Assembly: GCF_000682675.1 (NCBI RefSeq)
Contig: NZ_AWFA01000012.1
Coordinates: forward strand, 142,524 to 206,523
DNA: 64,000 nt
Direction: 5' to 3'
Source of the DNA: Hyphomonas pacifica
Lineage (GTDB): Bacteria; Pseudomonadota; Alphaproteobacteria; Caulobacterales; Hyphomonadaceae
The position numbers and the translations under genes are program-made. The notes beneath the pieces are model-generated. The model worked only from the letters and a program-made list of their open reading frames with translations. It was not told where the DNA came from and did not search any database. Shown here in pieces: positions 8,121 through 17,871 of this stretch. Each line of letters opens with the position of its first letter. Position 1 is the first letter of the stretch.

Positions 8121-9476
8121 TTATGCAGGATGGCCATAAAGATCATAGGAATCGGCATCCGTAACCTGAGCAGAAACGATATCACCCGACTTCAGGTGAC
8201 TCGCATTGTCCAGATAAATCACGGCGTCAACTTCGGGTGCATCGGCCTTCGTTCGTCCAATCATCTCACCCGGCTCATCGCCTGGGCCATCAATGATAAC
8301 ATCTTGAACCGTGCCGACCTGAGCCGCCGCGCGGTCGGCAGAAATCTGCGCCTGTACTTCCATAAAGCGATGCCAGCGTTCTTCCTTGACCTCTTCGTGG
8401 ATATGCCCCGGCAGGTCTCGGCTGTCGGCATGGGCGACATTCTCGTATTTGAAACAGCCGGCGCGGTCGATCTTCGCTTCGCGGATAAAGTCCAGCAGGA
8501 TGTCGAAATCCTCGTCCGTCTCACCGGGGAAGCCGACAATGAAGGTCGAGCGGATGGCCAGTTCGGGAACATCCCGGCGCCATTGCTGGATACGCTCCAG
8601 CACGCGGTCCTGCTTGGCCGGGCGCTTCATCGCTTTCAGAACAGGGGCGGAGGCATGCTGGAATGGAATATCCAGATAGGGCGTGATCAGGCCTTCAGCC
8701 ATCAGCGGGATGACATCATCGACATGCGGGTAAGGGTAGACATAATGCATCCGCGTCCACACGCCGAGGCTGCCGAGCCCCTTTGCCAGATCGAGGAAGC
8801 GGGTCTGATATTCCGTGCCGCGCCAGGTTTCCGGCTTGTAGCGCACATCCAAGCCATAGGCGGACGTGTCCTGGCTGATTACCAGCAATTCCTTCACGCC
8901 TGCGCCAACCAGACGTTCGGCTTCTGTCAGAACATGATGGATTGGTCGGGACGCAAGATCGCCGCGCAGTTTCGGGATGATGCAGAAGGAGCAGCGATTG
9001 TTGCAGCCCTCTGAAATCTTCAGATAGGCATAATGGCGAGGCGTCAGGCGCAGGCCGGCTTCTGGCACCAGATCAAGGTGAGGATTGTGCGGCGGCGTTA
9101 GATGCGTGTGCACCGCGTCCATGACCGCTTCGTACTGGTGCGGCCCTGTAATCGCCAGCACTTTGGGGTGGGCTTTCTCGATCACATCCGGTTCTGCACC
9201 CAGACAGCCCGTCACGATCACCTTGCCATTGGCCTCGATAGCCTCGCCGATTGCGTCCAGGCTTTCATCGCGCGCGCTGTCGATGAAGCCGCATGTGTTT
9301 ACCAGAACAAGGTCTGCGCCATCATAGTCGGGCGCGATCTGATAGCCTTCCGCGCGTAGACGCGTGATGATCCGTTCGGAATCCACTAGCGCCTTGGGGC
9401 AACCAAGCGAAACAATCCCCACTTTCGGGGATTTTGCGGGCCGGATCGGGGCGGGGGCAATCGGTGTCGTGTTCAT
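8121..9476 (-). CDS. rimO: Ribosomal protein S12 (Asp89) methylthiotransferase
   Basis: Radical-SAM enzyme that adds a methylthio group to the conserved Asp of ribosomal protein S12. 451 residues in the normal order: UPF0004 domain with Cys26, Cys62 and Cys91 for the auxiliary 4Fe-4S cluster; radical SAM motif CNNRCSFC with Cys158, Cys162 and Cys165; and a C-terminal TRAM domain (about 380-448). [12 protein letters not shown] and the SRP after RGDLA are RimO-specific and separate it from MiaB. Single gene with its own upstream space. Confidence 0.96.
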   Translation of the reverse strand: MNTTPIAPAPIRPAKSPKVGIVSLGCPKALVDSERIITRLRAEGYQIAPDYDGADLVLVNTCGFIDSARDESLDAIGEAIEANGKVIVTGCLGAEPDVIEKAHPKVLAITGPHQYEAVMDAVHTHLTPPHNPHLDLVPEAGLRLTPRHYAYLKISEGCNNRCSFCIIPKLRGDLASRPIHHVLTEAERLVGAGVKELLVISQDTSAYGLDVRYKPETWRGTEYQTRFLDLAKGLGSLGVWTRMHYVYPYPHVDDVIPLMAEGLITPYLDIPFQHASAPVLKAMKRPAKQDRVLERIQQWRRDVPELAIRSTFIVGFPGETDEDFDILLDFIREAKIDRAGCFKYENVAHADSRDLPGHIHEEVKEERWHRFMEVQAQISADRAAAQVGTVQDVIIDGPGDEPGEMIGRTKADAPEVDAVIYLDNASHLKSGDIVSAQVTDADSYDLYGHPA

Positions 9477-9677
9477 CGCGCCCTGCTATAACGAAAGCCC
9501 ATGTCTGGGAAGAGCATGCCGACAGACCCGGATGAGGGCCTTGCGTCTGGGTAGGAGCTCATCAGGGTTAAGTTTTGGTTGCAGGCCGAGTCCCAAATTG
9601 GTCCAAAAACTTGGAGGCGTGGAAACATCAAACTGTTAGCCATAAGATCGCATGAACACGCGATGATAGAGGCGACT

Positions 9678-9929
9678 ATGGAAGGATGGATGATTAATCT
9701 GGCTGGCTGGGGCTTCGCGCTGCTAGGCGTTTACCTGATCTGGTATACGCTGAAGCAATGGCGCCGCGCCGCGAAAGCCTGCTATCCAATGCCGTTCCGC
9801 CGCCGCAAAAGCTATATGGCCGGTCTGGCGTTTAGCGCTCTGTTCCTGGTCTCACCCGCCCTCGTTCAGGCTGACAGCCCGATGGACGCATATCAAATGG
9901 TTGCGAATAATGCGGCAGAGCAGGGCTGA
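9678..9929 (+). CDS. Small two-helix membrane protein of unknown function
   Basis: Start taken at ATG 9678 because AGAGG lies 5 bases upstream; ATG 9663 and 9690 are alternatives in the same frame. The 83-residue product has a first hydrophobic helix (LAGWGFALLGVYLIWYTL), a basic loop (KQWRRAAKACYPMPFRRRKSY), a second helix (MAGLAFSALFLVSPALV) and a short acidic tail. The loop charge predicts a cytoplasmic loop. No family recognised. It is convergent with grxD across 3 bp. Confidence 0.5.
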   Translation: MEGWMINLAGWGFALLGVYLIWYTLKQWRRAAKACYPMPFRRRKSYMAGLAFSALFLVSPALVQADSPMDAYQMVANNAAEQG

Positions 9930-9932
9930 GGC

Positions 9933-10271
9933 TCATGCCTCTTCCAGCTCGATGCCTTTTTTCTTCAGGAAGTCACGCAGCTCGCCGCTTTCGAACATCT
10001 CTTTTACGATGTCACAGCCGCCAACGAACTCGCCTTTGACGTAAAGCTGCGGGATGGTTGGCCATTCGGAATATGCCTTGATGCCTTCACGTACGGCCTG
10101 GTCTTCCAGAACGTTGGTGGAGACATATTCCACGCCCAGATAATCCAGCACCTGAACCACGACGGATGAGAAACCGCACTGCGGGAAGGTCGGCGTGCCT
10201 TTCATGAAAAGGACAACGTCATTGCTCTTCACGGCCTTGTCGATGGCGTCGAGTGTGGCTTGGTCAGTCAT
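9933..10271 (-). CDS. grxD: Monothiol glutaredoxin, Grx4 family
   Basis: Binds a glutathione-coordinated 2Fe-2S cluster and delivers it, often together with BolA. 112 residues with the monothiol active site CGFS at 32-35, the preceding KGTPTFPQ loop, [19 protein letters not shown] for glutathione binding and the usual acidic C-terminus. The usual alphaproteobacterial partner bolA is on the same strand 2 kb upstream, separated by a peptidase gene. Confidence 0.96.
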   Translation of the reverse strand: MTDQATLDAIDKAVKSNDVVLFMKGTPTFPQCGFSSVVVQVLDYLGVEYVSTNVLEDQAVREGIKAYSEWPTIPQLYVKGEFVGGCDIVKEMFESGELRDFLKKKGIELEEA

Positions 10272-10310
10272 TCAGATATCTCCGCTGTCTGCACAGCATG
10301 TGTGGTGGAT

Positions 10311-10343
10311 ACCCGGCAGCGTCAAGAAGCGAAGCTGCCGGGT
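10311..10343 (-). terminator. Stem-loop after the M2 peptidase gene (terminator-like, no U tract)
   Basis: ACCCGGCAGC (10311-10320) and GCTGCCGGGT (10334-10343) are perfect complements around a 13-base loop. It sits between the peptidase stop and the grxD start on the minus strand. No T run follows, so it may be a processing or stability hairpin that still lets transcription continue into grxD. Confidence 0.5.
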
Positions 10344-10350
10344 AGTGAGA

Positions 10351-12222
10351 TTACCAGCCGCAGCTCTCGTCGGCGTTCTGGTCTTTCAGGTACAGCATCA
10401 GCGGATCAAAGTATTCGATGATCGCGCTGCCATCCATTTCACGGGTGCCGGTGAATTTCTCCAGCGTGTCCGGCCATGGCTGTGAAGCGCCTGCTTCCAA
10501 CATGGCGTTGAAGCGCTCGCCGACTTCCTTGTTGTCATAGATGGAGCAGCGATGCAGCGGGCCTTCCCATCCGGCCTGCTCACAGGCCGCCTTATGGAAC
10601 TGGAACTGCAGGATGTAGCTGAGGAAATACCGTAGATAGGGCGTGTTGCCCGGAATGTGGTATTTGGCGCCGGGATCGAAGGCATCCGCCGGGCGCGGGG
10701 CCGGCGGCACAAGGCCCTGATTCTTCAGGCGCAGGTCCCACCAGGCCTGATTATAGTCTTCCGGCGCGGTCTTGCCGGCCAGCACATCCCATCGCCAGCC
10801 ATCAACGGTCAGCGCGAAGGGCAGGAAGGCGATCTTGTCGAGCGCAGTATTCAGCAGCAGCGCCGTATCGGCCTCCTCCGGCGGAATTTGGTCTTCCGTG
10901 ATCACGCCGATCTTCTGAAGATAAATGGGCGTGATGGACAGTCCGACAAAGTCCCCAATCGCTTCGTGGAAGCCATCATGCGCGCCGTTTTTGTAGAGAT
11001 AGTCCTGATCCTTGTAGGCGCGCTGATAGAAATTGTGCCCCAATTCGTGGTGCACGGTGTAGAAGTCTTCCGCGTTCACCTCGGTGCACATCTTGATGCG
11101 GACATCTTCCTCATCATCAAGATCCCAGGCGGAGGCGTGGCAGACCACTTCCCGGTCTGCCGGGCGCACGATCATGGAGCGTTCCCAGAAGGTCTTCGGC
11201 AGTGGATCAAAGCCCAGTGAGGTGAAGAAAGCTTCCCCCGTCTCGACCATCTTGATCGGCGTATAGCCTTTTTCCCGCAGTTGCTCCGTCAGGTCATAGC
11301 TTGGCGCAACCACATCGGCCAGCCTCACGATATCATAAATGCTGGACCATTGCTGGGCCCACATATTGCCCAGCAGGTCAGCGCGGATCGGGCCGGTACG
11401 CGGCTGCACATCGTCGCCATACTTCTCGTTTAGCTTGGCGCGCGTATAGCAGTGCAGCTCCTTGTAGAGCGGCTCGACCTGCGTCCATAGCCGCTCGACT
11501 TCGGCTTCCATCTCTTCCGGCGGCATGTCGTAGCCTGACAGCCACATCTGGTCGAGGCTCGGGAATCCCAGCTCCTCAGCACCTTCATTGGCGATCTCGA
11601 CCATGCGGGCATAGTCATCCTTCATCGGCACGGAGACGGTACGCCAGCCTTCCCAGACAGCTTTCAGCTCTTCCGGATCGCGGCTGGTTTCGATGATCGT
11701 GGAGAGTTGATCCAGATTGAGCGCTTCGCCCTTATAGGTGAACTTGCCGGTGCCATAGGTGGCGTCCAGATTGGTCGTGATCTTGGACAGCTCTTCCGCC
11801 GCGCCGGGTGTAGAGGGGGCCGGAATGGTGATGCTGGAGCGCAGGATATTCATCTTGCGGGCCAGGTCAGCCGGCAGGACGTCCACATCAAACGTCTTGG
11901 AGTCGTTGGCCAGCGACACGGCTAGCTTGGTTGAGACAGCGCCAGCCTCGGCAGCTGCAGCATTGGTCTCGTCTGTGATATTGGTTGCTTGGTTCCAGTA
12001 GGCCTGTGCGGCAATCTTGCTCTGCGCGGCCAGTTTGGCTTCTGCCATCTCCAGGAATGCGCGAGCCTCGGCAATCTCTGCGGAATGATCCGGCTCGGCT
12101 GATGTCTCGGCAGCGGTTTCAGTCAGGTCTGCTTGGGGGGCTTCAGCTTTTTCAGGTGATGAGCAGGAGGCCAGCACAAGCCCCAGCGCGATCACGCTGC
12201 TTGTCAGGGTCAAACGTTTCAT
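10351..12222 (-). CDS. M2 family zinc metallopeptidase lipoprotein (angiotensin-converting-enzyme-like)
   Basis: Predicted peptidyl-dipeptidase of the ACE family, anchored in the periplasm. 623 residues. The lipobox LASC places the lipidated cysteine at residue 20, followed by an acidic linker and a helical body. The zinc site is HHELGH with His392, Glu393 and His396, and GFHEAIGD downstream supplies the third ligand Glu420, as in ACE. Length matches single-domain bacterial ACE homologues. The gene lies between bolA and grxD in the same orientation and looks inserted into that pair. Substrates are unknown; chloride-binding residues cannot be judged by eye. Confidence 0.92.
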   Translation of the reverse strand: MKRLTLTSSVIALGLVLASCSSPEKAEAPQADLTETAAETSAEPDHSAEIAEARAFLEMAEAKLAAQSKIAAQAYWNQATNITDETNAAAAEAGAVSTKLAVSLANDSKTFDVDVLPADLARKMNILRSSITIPAPSTPGAAEELSKITTNLDATYGTGKFTYKGEALNLDQLSTIIETSRDPEELKAVWEGWRTVSVPMKDDYARMVEIANEGAEELGFPSLDQMWLSGYDMPPEEMEAEVERLWTQVEPLYKELHCYTRAKLNEKYGDDVQPRTGPIRADLLGNMWAQQWSSIYDIVRLADVVAPSYDLTEQLREKGYTPIKMVETGEAFFTSLGFDPLPKTFWERSMIVRPADREVVCHASAWDLDDEEDVRIKMCTEVNAEDFYTVHHELGHNFYQRAYKDQDYLYKNGAHDGFHEAIGDFVGLSITPIYLQKIGVITEDQIPPEEADTALLLNTALDKIAFLPFALTVDGWRWDVLAGKTAPEDYNQAWWDLRLKNQGLVPPAPRPADAFDPGAKYHIPGNTPYLRYFLSYILQFQFHKAACEQAGWEGPLHRCSIYDNKEVGERFNAMLEAGASQPWPDTLEKFTGTREMDGSAIIEYFDPLMLYLKDQNADESCGW

Positions 12223-12292
12223 AAGGTTGTTTCCTCATCCTTCGATGCGGGGCAAACAACCGCGAACCGTTCGTTGCGTCAATGCAGCTTGT

Positions 12293-12529
12293 TCAAGAAG
12301 ATGGGGCCTTTGTCTTTAATGCCAGCGCATGAAGTTCCCCGCCCATTGTGCCTTTGAGGGCAGAATATACCAACTGATGCTGTTTCACGCGCGGTAATCC
12401 GGCAAATTGCGGGCTGACGATTTCCGCTTGCCAGTGATTATCATCTCCGGCGAGATCAGTCAGCGTGATGTCTGCTTCCGGAAACGCATCCGTCAGATAT
12501 CCAAGCAGCGTTTCGCGGGACATGGCCAT
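12293..12529 (-). CDS. BolA family protein
   Basis: 78 residues, a single BolA domain: DITLTDLAGDDNHWQAEIVSPQFAGLPRVKQHQLVYSAL with the conserved His that ligates a shared 2Fe-2S cluster with CGFS glutaredoxins (here His54, in KQHQLVY). Start ATG 12529 follows GGAAGA; ATG 12523 is an alternative. It resembles the short YrbA/BolA2 class that pairs with grxD in iron homeostasis. Partner grxD is 2 kb downstream on the same strand. Confidence 0.92.
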   Translation of the reverse strand: MAMSRETLLGYLTDAFPEADITLTDLAGDDNHWQAEIVSPQFAGLPRVKQHQLVYSALKGTMGGELHALALKTKAPSS

Positions 12530-12669
12530 GGCAGTCTTCCTTTATTCTTGTTCCCCGCACAGGTGGCTTTTCAGACGTGCGGCGTCAAGCACCCGCACCG
12601 GGGGCGTTGTGAGGCTAGTGTCATGGGAATAGGGTGCGCACGTCTTCCACAGCACTCAGGATCTGACCC

Positions 12670-13662
12670 ATGAAGATCGGCCGCGCGTTCATTATTTCCG
12701 AAATCCTGCTTGTCGTGACGATAATCGGGGCAGTCGTATTCTTCTCCATGCGCGACAAGCCGGACGATTCTACGACGCTTACTCATTATCAGACCCAGTA
12801 TATTGACGGCCCAGCCATGCTGAATTTGACGGAGACGCTTTCCTCAGATGCCCTTCAGGGTCGCCGTACCGGCACCGAAGGTGCAGATGCGGCGATGAAC
12901 TTCATCCTGAAGCGCTACGAAAATATCGGACTGGAACCAGTTGGCGACAGCTACAAACATCCATTCCCGATCACGGCGCCAGAAGACGCACCTGCGGATA
13001 CGACGCCGGAAGAAGGCGTGAACGTGCTTGGCTGGATGCCTGGCAAGACGCCTGGCAAAGGCCCGATGCTGATCATCACCGCACACTATGACCATTTGGG
13101 CATTATAGATGGAGAGATCTATAATGGCGCAGATGATAATGCGTCCGGCGTCGCTGCTATGATTGCAATTGCGGAATACTTCAAACGCAACCGCCCCACG
13201 CATGATATCGCCTTTGCTGCGCTGGATCGTGAGGAGATGGGCCTGCAAGGGGCCAAGGCGCTGGTCAGGTCAGATCTGATTGACCTCAAGCGCGTGGCTC
13301 TGAACATCAATCTGGATATGGTCAGCCGTTCAGAGGCAGGTGAGCTATATGTGGCAGGCACATATCATACGCCAGCTCTGCTGCCGCTAGTCAAGGAGAT
13401 TGCAGCTGAAGCGCCGGTCTCGCTCATGGTTGGACATGACCAGCCAGACCTCGGGCCAGATGACTGGACGCTCGCGTCCGATCATGGGCCGTTTCACAAG
13501 GCGGGAATTCCATTCCTGTATTTCGGTGTCGAGGATCATCCAGGCTATCACCAGCCTTCAGATGATTATGTGAACATCACCCATGACTTTTTTCTCAGGG
13601 CAGGGGACACAATCACTCTGGCTGTTGAAAAGGCAGATGTGTGGGTTGGTAGCAACTACTAA
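12670..13662 (+). CDS. M28 family zinc aminopeptidase, membrane-anchored
   Basis: Predicted di-zinc aminopeptidase facing the periplasm. 330 residues. An uncleaved N-terminal helix (8-26) anchors it. The M28 metal and catalytic set is visible: His139/Asp141 in AHYDH, Asp155 in NGADDNASG, the EE pair at 188-189, Asp216 in INLDMV and His294 in HPGYHQPSDDY. No PA or PDZ domain. It reads out divergently from bolA over 140 bp. Specific peptide substrates cannot be predicted. Confidence 0.9.
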   Translation: MKIGRAFIISEILLVVTIIGAVVFFSMRDKPDDSTTLTHYQTQYIDGPAMLNLTETLSSDALQGRRTGTEGADAAMNFILKRYENIGLEPVGDSYKHPFPITAPEDAPADTTPEEGVNVLGWMPGKTPGKGPMLIITAHYDHLGIIDGEIYNGADDNASGVAAMIAIAEYFKRNRPTHDIAFAALDREEMGLQGAKALVRSDLIDLKRVALNINLDMVSRSEAGELYVAGTYHTPALLPLVKEIAAEAPVSLMVGHDQPDLGPDDWTLASDHGPFHKAGIPFLYFGVEDHPGYHQPSDDYVNITHDFFLRAGDTITLAVEKADVWVGSNY

Positions 13663-14010
13663 GTAAGATGCAATTGCCGTTTACGGATAATATCGGTCAG
13701 TCGTTTACTGCTTAAGGCGGACGCCAAAATATTATCCCTGATCTGAACAACCCTGCCTTACGCCTTGCTTTTGCATTGGTTCCGCCTGTACTGCGCATGC
13801 CCCTGCACAGGCTTAACCCCTGAGAGCGTCGGAATCGAAAAAGTTCCATTAAAACAACGTCACGTAGGGTTAATCCGCGTTAAGAATATGTGGCTTTGCA
13901 GCAACTGCTGCAGCTTGCGGAATTGTCATCGGAACGAACACAGTTCGGACACGGTTTCCTTGTGGTCTCGTCAATCTGGCGGGAGCTGATTTTTTTAAAA
14001 AGGAGACCAC
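13663..14010 (+). other. Gene-free stretch: probable promoter and long leader of the outer-membrane protein gene
   Basis: No convincing gene. It contains a perfect small inverted repeat TGCAGCA-AC-TGCTGCA (13897-13912) and a TTAA-N6-TTAA pair (13870-13883), and ends with AAGGAG six bases before the next ATG. Probably the promoter and 5' leader of the abundant barrel protein; no known riboswitch was recognised. Confidence 0.4.
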
Positions 14011-14628
14011 ATGTTTAAGTATATTCTGATTGCCTCAGCAGCTACGGGTCTGGCAGCAACGGCGAATGCACAGTCTTATGACAATGACACAGGCCTCTAT
14101 TTGGACGGCGGGTATCAGTATCTGGACATTAAGCCGGATGGTGCTGAGAGCGGTGTTGATACCAATGGCATTGCGGCGCGTCTTGGCTACAAGTTCAACA
14201 ATGTTTTCAGCCTCGAAGGTGAATTGGCCAGCGGCATTGATGATGGTGAGTTCGACTACAATGTCGACGAAGACGAATTCAATCTTGATGACAATGATGA
14301 TGGCGACTTTGAAGACGTCATCGGTGCGTCAGGCGATATCGGCCTGAACTATCTGGTCGGTCTCTATGGCCGCGCAGATTTGCCGGTTACGGAGCGTATG
14401 AATCTCTTCGCTCGTGCAGGTTATGCCTATATCGACGTTGATGCCTCTGTGAACACGCCCGGTGGCACCGCCATCAATATCGAAGACTCTGCTGATGGCC
14501 CAGCCATCGGTGCGGGTCTGACCTATGACCTCAGCGAGAACTGGGAACTGCGGGGTGACTACACCTACTATTCCTTCGACAGCACCGACACGAATGGTGT
14601 GATGCTGGGTCTCGGCTACAAATTCTAA
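14011..14628 (+). CDS. Outer-membrane beta-barrel protein with acidic loop
   Basis: 205 residues with a cleaved signal peptide (ASAATGLAATANA, cleavage near 20). The mature part shows alternating amphipathic strands (GLYLDGGYQYLDI, IAARLGYKF, FSLEGELAS, YLVGLYGRADLP, MNLFARAGYAYIDVDA, WELRGDYTYYSF) and ends in ...LGYKF with terminal Phe, the Bam signal of 8-stranded OmpA/OmpX-like barrels. Residues 77-102 form a very acidic loop (IDDGEFDYNVDEDEF, then NLDDNDDGDFED). AAAGGAG precedes the ATG and a strong terminator follows. Function is structural or unknown. Confidence 0.82.
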   Translation: MFKYILIASAATGLAATANAQSYDNDTGLYLDGGYQYLDIKPDGAESGVDTNGIAARLGYKFNNVFSLEGELASGIDDGEFDYNVDEDEFNLDDNDDGDFEDVIGASGDIGLNYLVGLYGRADLPVTERMNLFARAGYAYIDVDASVNTPGGTAINIEDSADGPAIGAGLTYDLSENWELRGDYTYYSFDSTDTNGVMLGLGYKF

Positions 14629-14655
14629 TCGAACGTAATTGTAGTTGAATGGATT

Positions 14656-14686
14656 GCCCCTCTCGCAGAATGCGGGAGGGGCTTTT
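14656..14686 (+). terminator. Rho-independent terminator after the barrel gene
   Basis: GCCCCTCTCGCA (14656-14667) pairs with TGCGGGAGGGGC (14671-14682; one mismatch) and is followed by TTTT. Placed between two convergent genes. Confidence 0.9.
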
Positions 14687-14691
14687 CACAT

Positions 14692-16959
14692 TCAGTCTAC
14701 GGAATCCATATAAGTCGGCAGCCAGCCTTCATGTGCCTCGCGGAGCGTCGCCAGGGAGATCGACTGGGCCTCTGAGCCCACCAAGGTGAACTCAATCGCA
14801 TCGCCCTTGAACTTGCCGACTTGCGTATAGGGCAGACCAAGGTCTTTCAGTTTCTGGTGCGTGGCCTCTTCGTCGGCGGCATCCACAGCGATGACAAACC
14901 GGTTCTGATCTTCCCCAAACAAATAGCCGAGCTGTCCGGCTTTGGGTCCATAGATCTCGACGCCGACACCGCTGGCCAGCGCCATCTCGGCCAGCGTGCA
15001 GGCAACGCCGCCATCGCTGACATCATGCACAGCGCGCACAGCGCCATCTTTGATCAGTTTGCGGACTTCTGTACTAATACGCACCGTCTCTTTCAGGTCC
15101 ACTGCCGGGGAGGTGCCAAGGTCATCCCCCTTCAGGCCCAGAATTGTGCGGGCATAGAGGGACGCGCCAAGCTCGCTGCCCGCCGCGCCAATCAAGAAGG
15201 CTACATCGCCCGCTTGCGCACCTTTCAACGTGATAATCTGCGACACATCCTCTATCAGGCCCACGCCGCCGACAACCGGCGTTGGCGGGATCGCCTTCCC
15301 GTCGGTCTCGTTGTAGAGGGACACGTTGCCAGAGACGACCGGGAAGTCGAGCTCGCGGCAGGCCTCGGCCATGCCTTCGATGGCCTTCACGATATAGCCC
15401 ATCGTGTTCGGCTTTTCCGGATTGCCAAAATTGAGATTATCGGTGATCGCAATCGGCGTTGCGCCCACGGCAGACAGGTTGCGATAGGCTTCCGCCACAA
15501 CGGCCTTTCCGCCTTCAAACGGGTCCGCTGCCACATAATGCGGGTTGCAGTCGGAACAAATCGCCAGCGCCTTGTTCGTGTCGTGGATGCGGACAATCGC
15601 TGCATCCCCCTGCGACTGGGAGCTGTCGACCGTGTCGCCCATCACATGCCGATCATATTGTTCCCAGATCCAGCGCTTGGAGGCCATGTCCGGACAGGAC
15701 ATTAGCTTCAGCAGCACATCGCAATAATTGTCAGGCTCGGAATATTTTGAAATGTCCAGGGCGGCCCGCTTCGGGGGCTCGTTCCAGGGGCGGTCATAAT
15801 TCGGCGCATCATCGGCCAGCGGGGCAACCGGAATATCGCAAACCACTTCGCCGAACTGCTTCAGGACCAGATGGCCATTGTCTGTCGTTTCGCCGATCAC
15901 TTCGGCATCGAGGTCGTATTTGTCGAAGATGGCTTTCGCGACATCAATCTTGTCGGGATAGAGCACCATCAGCATGCGCTCCTGGCTCTCCGACAGCATG
16001 ATCTCGTAGGCGGTCATGCCTTCCTCGCGCTGAGGCACCTTGTCTAGGTCCATGACCACGCCGATGCCTTCGCCATTCTCGCCGCCGCTGGCCGCCATTT
16101 CGACAGAGGAAGACGTCAGGCCCGCAGCGCCCATGTCCTGGATCGCCTGAATGGCGTCGGTCGCCATCAGTTCGAGGCAGGCCTCGATCAGCAGCTTCTC
16201 GGTAAACGGGTCGCCCACCTGAACCGTTGGGCGTTTCTCTTCGTCACCTTCAGAGAATTCAGCAGACGCCATGGTCGCGCCATGGATTCCGTCACGACCG
16301 GTTTTGGAACCAACATAGAAGATCGGGTTTCCGGGCGTTGCGCCGCGCGCATAGAAGATCTTGTCCTGATCTGCGAGGCCAACCGCCATAGCATTCACCA
16401 GGATATTGCCATTATAACCTTCGTCAAACTGCGTCTCGCCGGCGACCGTCGGCACGCCAACGCAATTGCCATAGCCGCCAATGCCTGCCACGACACCGGC
16501 GACGAGGCTGCGTGTCTTCGGGTGGTCAGGGGAGCCAAAGCGTAGCGCATTGACCAGCGCAATCGGGCGGGCGCCCATGGTGAAGACATCGCGCAGAATG
16601 CCGCCTACGCCTGTAGCTGCGCCCTGATAGGGCTCGATATAGGACGGGTGGTTGTGGCTCTCCATTTTGAAGATGGCCGCCTGGCCATCGCCAATGTCGA
16701 TCACACCGGCATTTTCGCCCGGCCCCTGAATGACGCGGTCATTCTTGGTCGGGAATTTCGACAGGTGCCGACGGGATGATTTGTAGGAGCAGTGCTCGGA
16801 CCACATCACCGAATAGATACCAAGTTCCACAAGGTTTGGCTTGCGCTCCAGGCGCGTCACAAGACGCTCCCATTCGTCGGCCTTGATGCCATGTTCCAGG
16901 CCGGCAGCTTCATCCTGCTCGGCGGTGAGGTGGGCGAGGATCGCAGATGTGTCAGTCAT
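14692..16959 (-). CDS. purL: Phosphoribosylformylglycinamidine synthase subunit II
   Basis: Fourth step of purine synthesis: FGAR plus ammonia and ATP gives FGAM. 755 residues from ATG 16959, the size of the small-type PurL that works with PurQ and PurS. Landmarks are [37 protein letters not shown] and the second AIRS-like half. A GTG nine codons upstream (16986) is in frame, but neither start has a strong ribosome site. purQ is 4.7 kb away on the same strand, separated by a TonB receptor and adenine deaminase; purS is not in the window. Confidence 0.96.
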   Translation of the reverse strand: MTDTSAILAHLTAEQDEAAGLEHGIKADEWERLVTRLERKPNLVELGIYSVMWSEHCSYKSSRRHLSKFPTKNDRVIQGPGENAGVIDIGDGQAAIFKMESHNHPSYIEPYQGAATGVGGILRDVFTMGARPIALVNALRFGSPDHPKTRSLVAGVVAGIGGYGNCVGVPTVAGETQFDEGYNGNILVNAMAVGLADQDKIFYARGATPGNPIFYVGSKTGRDGIHGATMASAEFSEGDEEKRPTVQVGDPFTEKLLIEACLELMATDAIQAIQDMGAAGLTSSSVEMAASGGENGEGIGVVMDLDKVPQREEGMTAYEIMLSESQERMLMVLYPDKIDVAKAIFDKYDLDAEVIGETTDNGHLVLKQFGEVVCDIPVAPLADDAPNYDRPWNEPPKRAALDISKYSEPDNYCDVLLKLMSCPDMASKRWIWEQYDRHVMGDTVDSSQSQGDAAIVRIHDTNKALAICSDCNPHYVAADPFEGGKAVVAEAYRNLSAVGATPIAITDNLNFGNPEKPNTMGYIVKAIEGMAEACRELDFPVVSGNVSLYNETDGKAIPPTPVVGGVGLIEDVSQIITLKGAQAGDVAFLIGAAGSELGASLYARTILGLKGDDLGTSPAVDLKETVRISTEVRKLIKDGAVRAVHDVSDGGVACTLAEMALASGVGVEIYGPKAGQLGYLFGEDQNRFVIAVDAADEEATHQKLKDLGLPYTQVGKFKGDAIEFTLVGSEAQSISLATLREAHEGWLPTYMDSVD

Positions 16960-17119
16960 GCCCGGCGCTTTAGCGGCAATTGCCACGAGTCGCCAGACTC
17001 TATTGCCGTTCAGACGCCGTTAGAGGCCGCTTTTCGCAAAATGAACGCATTTTAACGAAGCCTTCCGGAGGGGTGGGCGTTGAAACAGCTGAACAGGCAG
17101 CTTTGGAAAGGAGCCGACC

Positions 17120-17752
17120 GTGAAGCAACATCTACTCATTCTGGCAGCACCCCTGCTTGCTGTAGCCTGCGGACAGAACGTCACCAAGGCAGATGGCGAG
17201 GCCATGCCCGCGCCTACGCCCATCAACTCCGCCGACAAGGACACGAAGAAGGCCGACAAGGCTCCTGAAATCCAGGTGACTGAAGTCAAAGGCGCATGGG
17301 AGAAGACCGATACCCCCCGTGGCCAGCAAGTGGCCTACTTGTCGGAAGATGGTGAGGTCAGCCTGTCGATTACGTGTCAGGAGCCTGACGCTTTTGCAGG
17401 CGAAGACGGCCAGAACGTACTGGTTCTGCGCCGCACATTCGCGGGCAAGGATGCCCCGTCCCAGGTCGGCGTGTTCACCTCGGCCAGCAATGCGGCCATC
17501 GTCGCTCAGGTAGATGAAGAGAGCCAGGAAATCGTCGGCATGTTCGATACGCGTTCAACGGCGGCTAATGCCCTGGCCAATGGAGATGGTGATCTTCGCT
17601 TTGTTGCTGGTCAGAGCGCTTATGTCATGCCGACTGACCCGATGGTTGAAGAGCTGATCGAAACCTGCCGCCCGCCGATCGAGAGCAATTTGGAGGGCGC
17701 CAACACGGAAAATGAAGAAGAGGCTGAGGCTCCATCCGATTCCGGAACCTGA
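17120..17752 (+). CDS. Lipoprotein of unknown function
   Basis: 210 residues from a GTG start with AAAGGAG six bases upstream. The lipobox LAVAC lipidates Cys17. A Pro/Ala/Lys linker follows (TKADGEAMPAPTPINSADKDTKKADK), then a globular part of about 130 residues with two cysteines (CQEPD, ETCRPP), then an acidic tail rich in Glu. No family recognised. It is transcribed away from purL and closed by a strong terminator. Confidence 0.75.
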   Translation: MKQHLLILAAPLLAVACGQNVTKADGEAMPAPTPINSADKDTKKADKAPEIQVTEVKGAWEKTDTPRGQQVAYLSEDGEVSLSITCQEPDAFAGEDGQNVLVLRRTFAGKDAPSQVGVFTSASNAAIVAQVDEESQEIVGMFDTRSTAANALANGDGDLRFVAGQSAYVMPTDPMVEELIETCRPPIESNLEGANTENEEEAEAPSDSGT

Positions 17753-17785
17753 TCCCCCCAACACGTTCAATCCCCGTGAACGAAA

Positions 17786-17822
17786 CTGGCCCGCCTCGGT
17801 ATGAGACGGGCCAGCTTTGTTT
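17786..17822 (+). terminator. Rho-independent terminator after the lipoprotein gene
   Basis: CTGGCCCG (17786-17793) pairs with CGGGCCAG (17807-17814), with further CTC/GAG pairing inside, followed by CTTTGTTT. Confidence 0.85.
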
Positions 17823-17871
17823 CAGTTTGTCATTTCATCAGGCCGGAAGGCGATGATGAAAGGTCACCTGC

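Noticed and set aside
13870..13883. TTAA-N6-TTAA resembling a CtrA site upstream of the outer-membrane protein gene
   Set aside because: The CtrA consensus has a 7-base spacer; here it is 6.
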